Shown: positions 1 to 10,585 of the stretch, one piece after another
How the letters are laid out: each line of letters opens with the position of its first letter
How positions within the stretch are numbered: position 1 is the first letter of the stretch
Assembly (NCBI GenBank): GCA_002189035.1
Contig: NEEC01000007.1
Span: 310,001-374,000, forward strand
Origin: Utricularia gibba
Taxonomy: Eukaryota; Streptophyta; Magnoliopsida; Lamiales; Lentibulariaceae
Direction: 5' to 3'
DNA length: 64,000 bases
The notes under the pieces: generated by a model
Databases searched by the model: none
What the model was told of the DNA's origin: nothing
The model's input: only the letters and a program-made list of their open reading frames with translations
Made by a program: the position numbers and the translations under genes

Positions 1-1483
1 CGGCGTAGAAGACCTCCATCTCCTTACCCAAATCGACCCGACTGAATCCAGGTTTCTTCTTCGAATCCAAGTTTTCCATCAGCTTTCGAATGGCAGATAC
101 GTTCTCCCACTGACCTGCCTGAGCATAGATATTGGACATGAGGATCAGTGTTGATGTCTCTTTGGATTCAAACTTGAGTAAACGATCTGCTATGTGAACT
201 CCCAACTCATGTCTCCCAGCTTGACAGCAAGCGCTTAACAATGTAGCCCACACTGCTTCATCAGGCTTGAACGGCATGGAGTTTACCACCTCGAGCGCCT
301 GTTCAAGGCGTCGAGATCGGGCGTAGAGATCCACTAAACATGTGTAATGCTGAAGAGAAGGTCTTAATCCATAGTCTGCAACCATGGATTGGAAAAGATG
401 CTGACCTTTTTCTACTAGTCCAGCATGGCTGCATCCATAGATGACACCAGTGAAGGTCACTGCATTTGGTCTGAAACCAGCAAGAATCATTTCATCATAC
501 AACTGCAGGGTTTTGTCAGCAAGGCCATGATGCGCCATTCCAACAATAATAGATGTCCAAGAAACGATATCTCTATGCATCATGGAACGGAATATTGCCT
601 CTGCAGATGATACTTCACTGCACTTTGAATACATGTCAATCAGAGAGTTACTGATATAGCAATTGGATTCATAACCAAGAACAATGACTAATCCATGAAT
701 TTGCTTTCCTATGTGCTGCAAAGCTGCATCAGCAGAACACGAAAGCAAACTTGAAAGAACAAACTTTCCCTCGATGGCAATACCTGATCGTCGCAATTCG
801 TTAAAGAGCTTGATCGAGTCAACAGAATGCCCACCCTGCACAAATCCAGATATCAAAGCTGATAAAGTGTGGACATTTTTCGTAGGCATTTTGTGAAAGA
901 TTTCCAGGGCTTCAACTTTCCTTCCCTTCCGTGCATATCCATATAGTAAACTAGTCCAAGAGGCGACATTTTTACATGTAATGGAGGCAAAAACTTGAGA
1001 GGCAACATCAGGCAATCCGCATTTAGCGTACATGTCAACGATAGAAGATTTAACAACGGGGTCATCGGAAAAAGGCGATACCAGAAAATAGGCATGGATC
1101 TGTTGGCCTACCCTCAAAGCTCCCAGGTTAGAGCATGCCTTGACCAGGCTGGCCAAAACAAAGTTGTCGGCTTGCAGGCCATCAAGAAGCATCATTTTGG
1201 GAAACATCAAAATGGGATATTTGGATCGTTTCGCTAGGTTATATGCAGTGAAAACAGATGCCCAGGAGGAAAAGTTTCTATGCGGCATTTCATCGAACAT
1301 CTGGACTGCATCCTCCAGAAGTCCACATTTACCATACATATCAAGAAGCGCGTTAGTGAAAACGGGTACATGACGTTCTGCGCCTGATTTGATGCAGTGA
1401 GCATGAAGCTTCCTGCCTTCGCTTGCTAGTTGAAGATCTCTGCAATGCTTAATCTGATGCAGCAATATACGTGAGCCGCTCAT
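1..1483 (-). CDS. PPR protein, At4g14050-like, C-terminus off the left edge
   Basis: The minus strand reads open without a stop from an ATG at 1483 to the window edge, about 494 codons and no intron. The product starts MSGSRILLHQIKHCRDLQ and is a chain of PLS-type pentatricopeptide repeats, with typical junctions such as DMYGKCGLLEDA, VFDEMP-like and SWTSIIVGMAHHG. It ends near the edge in an E/E+ type tail (KKPGFSRVDLGKEMEVFYA). The whole chain aligns by recall with Arabidopsis At4g14050, a predicted mitochondrial PLS-class protein. Family members bind organellar RNA and often specify C-to-U editing sites; the target here is unknown. The missing part would carry any DYW deaminase domain. The open frame and family match make the call secure; the localisation is inferred. 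Confidence 0.93.
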   Translation of the reverse strand, partial: MSGSRILLHQIKHCRDLQLASEGRKLHAHCIKSGAERHVPVFTNALLDMYGKCGLLEDAVQMFDEMPHRNFSSWASVFTAYNLAKRSKYPILMFPKMMLLDGLQADNFVLASLVKACSNLGALRVGQQIHAYFLVSPFSDDPVVKSSIVDMYAKCGLPDVASQVFASITCKNVASWTSLLYGYARKGRKVEALEIFHKMPTKNVHTLSALISGFVQGGHSVDSIKLFNELRRSGIAIEGKFVLSSLLSCSADAALQHIGKQIHGLVIVLGYESNCYISNSLIDMYSKCSEVSSAEAIFRSMMHRDIVSWTSIIVGMAHHGLADKTLQLYDEMILAGFRPNAVTFTGVIYGCSHAGLVEKGQHLFQSMVADYGLRPSLQHYTCLVDLYARSRRLEQALEVVNSMPFKPDEAVWATLLSACCQAGRHELGVHIADRLLKFESKETSTLILMSNIYAQAGQWENVSAIRKLMENLDSKKKPGFSRVDLGKEMEVFYA

Positions 1484-1836
1484 GAATACCTGGGAAGACG
1501 CAAAGGCTCATCCACCACAAACTACACAGAGATCTGAATCACTGTTGCATATACATGGATTCTTTGATGTTTCGAAACTTCCATTCCTTTTAGCGCCCAT
1601 CGTCGTGAGTTGCTGTCTGGAATCGACAGAAACTGAAACTTTTATTGCGAAATGTTGCCTTCTATCTATACAAAGAATCATGCCGTGTGTATCACTAAAT
1701 TATTTGGGATGCCTCATGAAGTAGACGAACATTTGCCCTACTGTGCCCCTTCACACAACTTCCATTGCACCTTGCTCCTGTGCTGGCACCTGCATCTGAC
1801 CCATGAAGGATCTTCCACCTACTGTGATCACCTCGC
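1484..1836. other. Short spacer between two minus-strand genes
   Basis: This 353 bp stretch must hold the 3' untranslated region of the vacuolar sorting receptor gene and the promoter and 5' leader of the PPR gene. I see no coding frame, strong TATA box or repeat. Confidence 0.5.
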
Positions 1837-4768
1837 TCACACATTGGGAGGTTGAGCATTGTCGAGAGGCATGTATTGCGCCATGATCGCCCGGATCTCC
1901 GAGTCCATATACCTCTGCACATTGCGTCATATGAAAAGTGTAGCATGAGAAAACACGCCAACGCTGTATGCTTCGTTTTGGTGGAGTTGTGGAGGTACCC
2001 GGATTCTGTATTTGTAGATCGCATATCCTGCCACTCCAGTAACGCTTATGCCCAGCAGAACAACCCACATGGTTCCCCAGCCAGACTCTGAGCTACCTTC
2101 TTTGCCTGCAGTTCATCAAAAAATGGCCTTAGCTGAAATGTCTTGCCACTGCTCTATGCTACACTTGAGAAGGTCACCTACCTATGCAAGTGTCATGCTC
2201 ACGAATGTACAGTAAGTTGCCTCTGCAGCTGCACTCGTAACTTCCCCATGTGTTCTTGCATATGCAATCTCGACACTGACAAGCTAACTTCTCCTTGCAT
2301 TCGTTGATATCTGGGATATTCCCATTCGACTGAACTACAACAATGCAAGAAACAACATATCGGAGCTGTGGGTGGAATCCATACCTCGACACATTGTGAT
2401 TCCATCACCTCGGAACCCCGGTGGGCATTCGCAACCTCTTACAATGCCTTCCTACAAAGATACATTTCCATGAAGTGTTGAAGGTAAAATAGATGTCCAT
2501 GAGAGAAACAAGGAAGCGTGTGCATAGGTGAGTGAGTGGATTTTGCAAAGAAAAAAAAACAAAGATGAGCTATCAACTAACATTGCATGCTGAATAAGAG
2601 TTCCCACCCTCACTTCCTTTCCAACACCCTCCATTATTTATCTGGCATCGTAAGGCCCCGGAAGCTGCCAAGTGCAATGTAGAGAGGGTTAGTGTTCAGT
2701 TGGTGGTCTCATTCAGAGGTCAAGATGGATATATCCCTCATCTAATGCAATTGTCAAACCAGAGCAATGGGTGTAACCATCTCCAGTGAACCTAACTCCC
2801 TGCACGGTGGGGCATTGACAAACTCTCCCTCGAAAGGTATCCTGTCACAAGTTTTGTTTTCCTTCATTTTGCATGAGTAAAGGAGAGCAAACTTGAAAAG
2901 CATAAGCTACAACATATCCTGATCTCTGTTTTACCCTGCATGCTGTGATATTTGAAATCTTATCTTCCCAGCACCCGCCATTGTTTTCAAGGCACTCATT
3001 TGTTTCCATATCTATGTCAATCAAGCACATGAATAATCCAGCTTCAGCATATAATAAAATAAAATAGAGATTTTCGTTTCTTTATGGTGTCAAAACATGC
3101 ATTCAATCATTAAAAGCAAAGCATCAATAAGTTGACCAGAAGTTAAACAAATCGAAGGCTCGGTGGTCTCCTCAAAGCCGGAACAGATAGCCTTTAGAAC
3201 TGCTGCTTTGCCCAGCTTACCTAAAAAAAAAGTGACGCCATGGATGTTTTGGGAAGAAATTTCAAGTTTGATGTAGATTCACTGCATGAGTTGTCCTAAA
3301 TTTTGAAGTACCTCTATATTGTCTATTGTTGATCACAAGGGTTGGTAAAATTGTGACATCTCCACGAGCCCCTTTACCAATCTGAGATTATTTGGAATGA
3401 CCTCTAATGAACAAAAGGTTTTAGAGGTAAACTGAAAGAAATCATCTTTCGTGCTTATAAGATAAATGACTACCTGAGCTTCTTGTTCTGCTCTCAAAAC
3501 CGGGTTTTCAACGTCTGCCTCGGTGTCTCCAACACATTCATCTATTTTTCCAACATCAAACCCTGGACACATCAAAGATCATGCAAATCAAACACCTAAA
3601 AGCTCAATCTTCATTATTATCATTGTACAAGAATGTGTATGAAAGTTCATTTAGTGTCTTCAGGTTCTCAACTCACCAAGAGACCTGATTACTTCATTAG
3701 CACATCCTCTGGTGTATTTCCTTGATTTCATCGGGCATCTGATCGAAAAATCAGTGACATAATCCCACCACATCCACTGTCTTCCTCTATCCTTTGAAAC
3801 CTTGAAGAAACAAGCTTGAATCAAGTTCTGAATGACAACATCTTTTCCACTATATCCCCTGCTGAAGTCCTGCTCCGGATCAGGTGCACAATATCTCCCA
3901 TTGTTGATGCACTGCGACTTGCATTGCTCGCTCAAAATGAAAGCCTCAGGACAATACCAAGTTATGTAATGTGGAGTGAACTGAGTGTAACCTTTCTGCT
4001 CCAAAATCTGAGCCGCCCCTTTGAAGTCGCTGACAAAATTCATCTGAGCCTCACATTTCGGGCCACACTCGTCGTTGCTATTGGTCCAGAGCTCATACTC
4101 TACACGATCATCGGGATGAGGAAGAGCCTCTCTCCAGTCGAGATTTACACTCACCATCTGCCCCAAGGAGAGCAGCTTCTTTATTTTGTCCCCGAGGTCT
4201 TTTGAAATGAGTGCAGATGGGATTGTGATGTTCTGTAAATAGTTAGGTTGTGCATCGGCATCTTCTGGCGTATCCATTGTAATCAGAGGCTCGATCTTGT
4301 CATCGGCAACAAGAATCGCAGCCACCCCTGCCCTCTGAGCATTCCATGCCTTGAGCGTGAAATAGCATTCTGCCGTGTAAACAATCAGACACAAATGGAT
4401 GGTGATAGTTTTCTTTGAGATACATGTAATTCAATACAGCAATCCATGCAGTTACGTAATGTACCTCCTCTATCGGCAAGAAGGAAAACAGGGATGCCGC
4501 CGGGGCCAAGCCCATTCCGCCACGAAACATCGGAATCCAGGAAGAGACGGCACGCCTTTCGATTCGATTTTGGGTAGAAAACTGAACCCACCATGGTGCC
4601 TCCATACTGCGGAACCCCGAAATTCCCAATTGCACATTCATACAAGCCTTTCAGCGAATTGGGACTAGTCACTTTTAAATTATTCTTCTCCACCACAAAT
4701 CTCCCAATGCAGCAACTGCAGTTCAAAGCCAACGCAAGCAGATAGAAACCCAGCAAATTGTTCGTCAT
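1837..4768 (-). CDS. Vacuolar sorting receptor (VSR/BP-80 family), multi-exon
   Basis: The gene encodes a type I membrane receptor that sorts soluble proteins to the vacuole through the trans-Golgi and prevacuolar compartment. I start at the ATG at 4768 ([17 protein letters not shown], a signal peptide), because the frame just upstream has no other ATG. Exon 1 ends near 4465 (LLADRG) and exon 2 starts near 4369 (ECYFTLKAW), giving the protease-associated domain. Exon 2 continues through the central cysteine-rich domain ([40 protein letters not shown]). Smaller exons follow: [18 protein letters not shown] near 3375-3312, the EGF-like repeats ([32 protein letters not shown]) between 3030 and 2180, a transmembrane exon ([20 protein letters not shown]) near 2095-1995, and a last exon. 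The tail [20 protein letters not shown] carries the YMPL sorting motif, then stops at 1837. All segments join in frame. I do not assign a VSR paralogue number. Confidence 0.95.
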
Positions 4769-5872
4769 TGTAACCGGAAAAAAACTCGAAGAAATCAAAT
4801 CTCACCTGATGGGTCTCTCTATTTTAAGGCTGTGAGATTCGAAAACATAGCAAAAATGTCTCTTTGAAAAAATCCAAATCGAGGGCACTGCATTTGTTGA
4901 TTGACACGTAGAAATTAGCGATCTCTTTTGCAGGAATAAAAACGGTGATCAAAGTTCAACCTGCACTTTCCATTTCTTTTTTATGGGTTGTTAAGAAAAG
5001 CGATCGCAGCGCATTTCTCAAAGACAAAGGTGGTCATTACAGTGAGCACGATCCCGAAGACAAAGGTGGCGATCTTTGCCTGTATAAAATGGGGAAGTCC
5101 ATGCACAGTTTCTCTCCTTTTTATCGAAGTTGTGATGAAAATCATTCAAAATTTTGTGTTGTATTTTGGAAATTTTCATTGATGGTAGCAGGTGACTGAG
5201 GCAAAAGATCACTGTGCAAGTTCAGTGGGGCTACTCGTAAATTGAAACTAACAAACAAACAAGTGTAGGCAAATCAATCTCTGCCGTACGACCTTTCTCT
5301 GTTTTTCCGATGAGATTGAAATTCTGCACCCGGATCCTCTGAAGCTGTTCTCCCGTATCTACCCAGATAATATCTACGCCGATTCGCTGGCGATCGTGTC
5401 GTGTCCAACTGAAATAAACAGCTTTTACAGCATGCAAAAAAGGTTTAGTCTGTCTTGCGTTGACATTTCTGAAACATCTCGAAAATCTTATTCAAAACTC
5501 AAAAGCTTCTTCCTCTTCTTCGTCTTTAATCGACAAACATGTCTTCCTCTGCAACACTATTGAGCATCAAAGATCAAATCTTTACAAATGAAATGACCCG
5601 AAACAATCATTCGTACAACGAAACCGGAGCGGCATTCGTAACGGCGTGTGATTCGAAGCATCGGCGGTCCCAGAGGTTTCCCTCAACAGATCTAGCAGTG
5701 AACGGGTGGTCCACTGGACGTGCTTCTGTTCGGTTCCATTGGTGCGTCTTTTTTTCGGATTGATTAATTAATAAAAAAAAATAATGATAAAGAATTCGAT
5801 GATGAAGAATGAGTCTCGGATTCTTTTTCGGGTCAGATCTGCATCTTTTGCTCCCCATTTTCGTAGATTCCC
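4769..5872. other. Divergent intergenic region
   Basis: This 1.1 kb region separates the head of the VSR gene (minus) from the head of the histidine-phosphatase-like gene (plus), so it should hold both promoters. Short open frames here show no recognisable family. A phrase around gacaaaggtgg is repeated imperfectly near 5022 and 5058. I see no clear RNA gene. Confidence 0.5.
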
Positions 5873-7392
5873 ATGGGCTCTACCCAATCGGCGCCGGTGC
5901 TCTCCGACGGCGAATATCAGGGACCTCTACGCCAAGATGCTGCCGCCGAAGACGACGACGATGAAGATGTGGAAGGTGAGGAACATGTAGGAGGCGCACC
6001 GACCGGGGATGAGGTGAAAATGGCGAAGAAGATTCTGCAGCAGGAACCGGAAATGCTTCCTTTTCACGCATCGGCCTCGCCGCTATCGCCTCAGCCGTCC
6101 GCGCACAATACTCCGAGATTAGGTCCTTCGATTAAGGTCTGGGATCCTTACAATGTCCTCGCTCCGCCTCCGCCATTTCTTGCGCCACCGCATTTCCCAA
6201 GGAACTTCTCTACTCCACTTGCGGACAACGATCGGGGATTGACGGAGGTCTATTTGATTAGTCACGGAGAGTGTCATATGAAACTAAGGCCAGATTTGAT
6301 CGCTGGTCGCTGCCCCGATGCGGCGCTTACTCCTTGTGGCAGACGACAGGCAAGGGCGCTTGCTGTGTTTCTCAAGTCTCTTGGCGTGAGGTTTAATTCC
6401 GTTTATACATCGAATCTGGATCGGGCTCGTGCCACAGCACTCTCTGTTTGCCAGGTGAAGTTCTCTCCAGTCACTAGTCACTTCTTCCTCTCCCTCTCTA
6501 TTTTTTCACAAATTGGTTTCCTTGGAATTCATACTGCAAAATGCAAATCGATGGGGATTCTCGTGTTCATCAACTTAATGTGCTTTGAAATGGGAGGATT
6601 CCTTGCTGGATGAATATCTGAACCAATCTCCATGAAAATGAACCTGTTTCGGTTGAAAAACTGAACTCCGGGTTGATAAAACCGATGGGAATTACTTAAA
6701 ATTTAACAGAATTGCTGCAGGAATTGAGTTTCCCTGAGGAAAGCATACAATCATCAGATGCTCTCGCGGAGATGAGCTATGGCCATTGGGAAGGATGCCA
6801 CAAATCCGAAATTTTTACTCCAGAAACAGCGAGTCTAATGGAGAAATCACAGCCTGATTTCTGTGCACCCTCTGGAGAATCATTGAGGCAGGTGGAATTC
6901 CGTATGGTACAGTTCCTAAACACCGCCATAGTGCCATTCCCAGAGAAGTTTACTTCCGATTTCTCGCCACCGGATCCGGTGGAGAACCCCCACGGATCTT
7001 CTTTGGCAGCTTCCCATTGGGATCTGATAAACCGGCACCGGCAGAGCCTGCCAAGAAAGAAGTCTGGGAAGAGCAGGCTCCAGATCGTGACATCAACCGC
7101 TGACCACGAAGCAGATGATGAGATGTCACCTCGGCAGCCTAGCAATCTAGACATGGCTACCGATCCAAACAGTATGGAGAGGTGCAACTCTTCTCTGGCA
7201 GCTTCTTGCGTTGGAGTTTTCAGCCACCCGACTCCGATCAAATGTCTGCTGACCGGCCTACTTGGCTGCAGTCCAGCAATGTCACACAAGATGTGCATTG
7301 ATGATTCTTCTGTCACAGTTCTACAGCATTCATGGAAACTGGGCTGGCAAATAAGGAGAGTGAACGATACTTCACACCTTAGGCTTCTTTAG
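5873..7392 (+). CDS. Histidine phosphatase (phosphoglycerate-mutase-like) protein, two exons
   Basis: Exon 1 runs from the ATG at 5873 to about 6453 and exon 2 from 6721 to the stop at 7392; the splice CAG|gtgaag...ctgcag|GAATTG keeps frame. The N-terminus (about 120 residues) is acidic and proline-rich and looks disordered. The phosphatase core follows: YLISHGECHM at about residue 127, RPDLIAGRCPDAALT, SVYTSNLDRARATA, an EMSYGHWEG segment, and PSGESLRQVEFRM. The second histidine motif is GVFSHPTPIKCLLTGLLGC near the C-terminus. The family hallmark RHG is SHG here: the catalytic histidine is kept but the neighbouring phosphate-binding arginine is lost. Plant homologues I remember carry the same SHG, so this looks like a clade feature. 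The substrate is unknown; true glycolytic mutase activity seems unlikely. Confidence 0.88.
6260..6271 (+). other. Degenerate RHG catalytic motif (SHGE) of the phosphatase fold
   Basis: The codons agt cac gga gag encode Ser-His-Gly-Glu at residues 130-133, where active histidine phosphatases have Arg-His-Gly-Glu. The histidine nucleophile is kept. Confidence 0.85.
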
Positions 7393-8635
7393 AACATAAA
7401 GGTTTGTTCTCTTGCAGGCCAGCCTTTTTATCTGAGTTTTTTCTGTTACCAGTTAGCATATCTATACAGCCACCGCAGTCCGGTCCTTGTCCGGGGAGGT
7501 GGAACATGATCGATTCTTTCTCTGGTGGTTCATAGCTATCTATGATGCGCAACTCAGTTTTGCCCCCATCTTAACCTCGGTTCTTGCATTGTTGTGAGCC
7601 TTCCCCAGCTCTATATTCTACTTGTTTCATCAGATGTACACTCTTGACTTGAAGCCATTATGCATCTCATTGGCAAAGATTTCGAAATCCAATTGCTCCT
7701 TGTTAACACAGCAGAGGTAATAAATGGACTATACACAGCACAATCACAAGGTTTCGTCTTCATAAAAGAATTGGAGGGGATGGGATCTTACTTGCAGTTT
7801 GGGGTGAAGAAAGGCGTGATCTCAAGAGCTTTCGCGAGATTACCAGCCGCGTCAGATGGATAAACAGCCGTGGTCATGATGATGCCAATGATCGGTGTGG
7901 CATACGTCCAACGGCATCGGCGGCGGAGAGTATCTCTGATCTTGATCATAGTATTACCCTTGGTAACCGCCAGATCCAGGATTGAAAGGCGGAGCCGACG
8001 GCGGCGACTCCCCCATGGTACCGTAACCTGATGAAATACTACTCGGAATGATCACACAGCATACAGCACACATCGCGGTGGCTGTGGTGGGCGAGGGTAC
8101 CTGGAGGCGGCGGCGGAGGCGAATAATTGGGAGTACTCAACAAGAACGCGCACCGGAATTGGCGAAACGAAAACGGCGTACCGAACCCAGTGTATGATCC
8201 CGTACGTTATAAATCGCCATGCAAAAACTTCTCTCTAATTCGCATCTAGCCAACGCCGTTTTTCTATTTGTATTTTTACTTTAAGCACTAAGCAAAGTGT
8301 TTAATTGATTTAGGATTACTTTTTAATCTTAATTCATAAACTCCAAGACCCCGAGTGGGATCAGTTGGAATTGGGATCCCCAGCTTGAGGGATCAGAAGA
8401 TGGTTTCCATTGACACTCACATAATGGCTCTGTATTTCATCCCCAGTAAAATGATTTCCCAAGTACATCTCCAATGAGCTACATTGTTTGGCTTAGCAAA
8501 GCGAGCCAGGGCCAGAGGGATCTCCCATCTTTCCATGGAATCTCTTCCAACAAGTTCACTGAATGAGGCAGGGAAGTGGAATGCTGACCCCGGAAGAGAA
8601 GCGGTTGGACCCGTTTCAAGAAACTTGCCTCCCAT
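7393..8635. other. Spacer with 3' UTRs and an unresolved proline-rich stretch
   Basis: The region lies between two convergent genes. About 250 bp after 7392 should be the 3' untranslated region of the phosphatase-like gene. On the minus strand around 8150-7960 the sequence can be read as a proline-rich peptide (NYSPPPPPP, then after a putative intron GYGTMGESPPSAPPFNPG) that meets a stop after GGYQG. Splice-like signals (CCAG|gtaccc and catcag|G) bracket the break, and a candidate start lies near 8222. I cannot build a convincing complete gene. It may be a small proline-rich gene, a remnant, or a gene damaged by sequence errors. Confidence 0.35.
7788..7949 (-). CDS. Small ORF of 53 codons, unrecognised
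   Basis: The minus strand has an ATG at 7949 and a TAA at 7790-7788. The peptide begins MIKIRDTLRRRCRW and continues TYATPIIGIIMTTAV (a short hydrophobic stretch), then ends ALEITPFFTPNCK. The same frame stays open upstream into an arginine-rich stretch, so this could instead be the last exon of a larger gene that includes the proline-rich segment near 8150-7960. I recognise no family. It could equally be chance. Confidence 0.25.
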   Translation of the reverse strand: MIKIRDTLRRRCRWTYATPIIGIIMTTAVYPSDAAGNLAKALEITPFFTPNCK

Positions 8636-10294
8636 CTAGAATGGTCTGGCTGCCTCCTGCATCATCTTCTTCACCCTCACCAGTTTCTCTATCTCCTTGA
8701 GAGTCTGTTTCCAGGATATATCAGTAAAAAGTGATAATAACAGGTGTCTATTTGTGGGGTGGAAGTTTATCATTCACCTCAATACAAAGATCCTCTGGCG
8801 TTACAGAACTCAACTCCTCGAGTCCCAATCGAGAAGCCACACCTGCTTCCAAAGAAACATATCAAAAGGAGCACATCAGGGAAGTGCGAGAAAGCATTGT
8901 AAACTAACCCGAAGCGAAATGGTGGCATCAGCTGTGGAGTATCCAGGACGTGCTGTGTCATACAGCTTTGCGAGCTTAGCGAGGACCTATTCAGTTCATG
9001 ATGGTCATCAAAGTAAATAGATCTAATGAAAAAATGAAAACTACGCATCTTAGTCGTATATGCTCTACATGTTCAAGTTCAAGTGAATGGTCAGGGTGAG
9101 ATGTGGATGTTGCCATGTCTGAAGCAGAAAGGTGAAGTCTATCATTGATCAGATCATTAGCTACAATATCCAAAGGCACATCGATCCATATTGAAATTCC
9201 ATGCCTTATCAACGCCCTGAAAAAATTGAACTGCATCGCTCAATGAACGAACCATAGCAGCAGCATCATCTTTAGGTGGGATATGCAGCATGCTTACAAA
9301 TTTATGGCACTTTTAACAGCTCCATTTCCAGCACTAACAACCAGACGACCCATCGATGACAACTGCTTCAACACTTCCGTCTAGTTGTCGATTTTAGAAG
9401 TGCTTTTATCATCCATAAGCTCATTACTCACAAAAGCAAAAGATGAGTAGCTACTATTGCTTTAAGATACCTCAGATGCAAGATATCCGTCCTCATCCCT
9501 CTGTAGGAGTGAAAGCGCAGCATCTTTTCCTCCAGCCGCTTCCTCTACCAGATTATCACTACAGAAATCAAAATGAGCTAAAATCAGGCACCTGGAACAG
9601 CAATTAGTCTACGAAATCACAATCAAACTGCTACCTGTCAAAATAATAGTAGCGTAATGAATCAGCTAGCATCCTTCCTAGAGCTGATTTGTAGCCGCTG
9701 TTTATGCCTGGAATAACAGCCATTAGCATGATAAAAACACTAATTATGTTTTCATAAAGCGGGAGGAGTATAGAAGAACATCAGAAATTCTGACCAACAA
9801 GAAAAATGGAAGTTCCCTTTAAATCCGCCGATATCTCAGATGCCCTTTTCTGAGATTGCATGAGAATTTCAATTAGGCCATAAGTATCAACGGCACTTCA
9901 ATTCAAGGGGGCAAAACTTACTTTGATTGCTAGAGACCCATCAGTCTGAACAGCCATCTTTCCTTCTAATCAAAAGATCGAAACATACGAAAGCTTCAGA
10001 TGAATAAGTCTACCAAGTTTTGAATGGGACGGATTCAACGTAAAGGGAGAAATGGGATTTAAAGCGGTGTAAATTGAGTTATATATAACGAAACGAAACA
10101 ACTGTAAACATGCTTCGTCACTCACCGCTACGTACTTCCGCCCGAGCACCGGCAGGGACTGCAGAAAGAGGACTTTGACGAGTTCCACGTTTGGAATGAA
10201 CAAATGAAATAGGAAAAGGCTTCGAGTTTTGAGATTGAGAGAGCAGTGAAGGAATCCATGGATGGAAGCCACAGTGAAAACATGCTCGGACCAT
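8636..10294 (-). CDS. SKL1: Shikimate kinase-like protein 1, plastid pseudoenzyme
   Basis: About ten exons on the minus strand join in frame from the ATG at 10294 (MVRACFHCGFHPWIPSLL, transit-peptide-like) to the TAG at 8638-8636. Exon products include TDGSLAIK, RASEISADLKGTSIFLVG, INSGYKSALGRMLADSLRYY, NLVEEAAGGKDAA, TEVLKQLSSMGRLVVSAGNG, ALIRHGISIWIDVPLDIVA, GYSTADATISL and the end KKMMQEAARPF. This matches my recall of Arabidopsis SKL1 (At3g26900) over its length. The nucleotide-binding loop is GINSGYKSAL rather than GxxGxGKS/T, which agrees with published reports that SKL1 lacks shikimate kinase activity and is needed for chloroplast biogenesis. Plastid targeting is inferred from the N-terminus. 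Confidence 0.92.
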
Positions 10295-10585
10295 CTCCGT
10301 TTTTGATTCCTCGTCGCAGTTGATAAGGCTGGCAAGACGACGTAGAGAAAACCAAACCCGGAGTACGGGTATCTGGGCCACCAACTTGAATCTTTAAGTG
10401 GGCCTAACATAAGGCCCATTATAGTAAATGATAGGCCCAAACGTAGTATGATTTGTGGGCCAATAATGACACAGGCTCATTTTTTTGTTTTACTGTTATT
10501 GGGCCTACTGCTACTACGTTTCCCGGCGCAAGAGATTCTACGTTAGGTCTTGGAGGGAGGTGATCACCAGTTCCAGTCATGGTTT
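10295..10585. promoter_or_regulatory. Bidirectional promoter with a cluster of five site II (TGGGCC) motifs
   Basis: Only 291 bp separate the start codons of SKL1 (minus) and the PPR gene (plus). TGGGCC or its complement occurs at about 10399, 10413, 10434, 10456 and 10500. Site II elements of this form are bound by TCP factors and are common in promoters of organelle and translation genes; the factor here is inferred. Confidence 0.65.
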
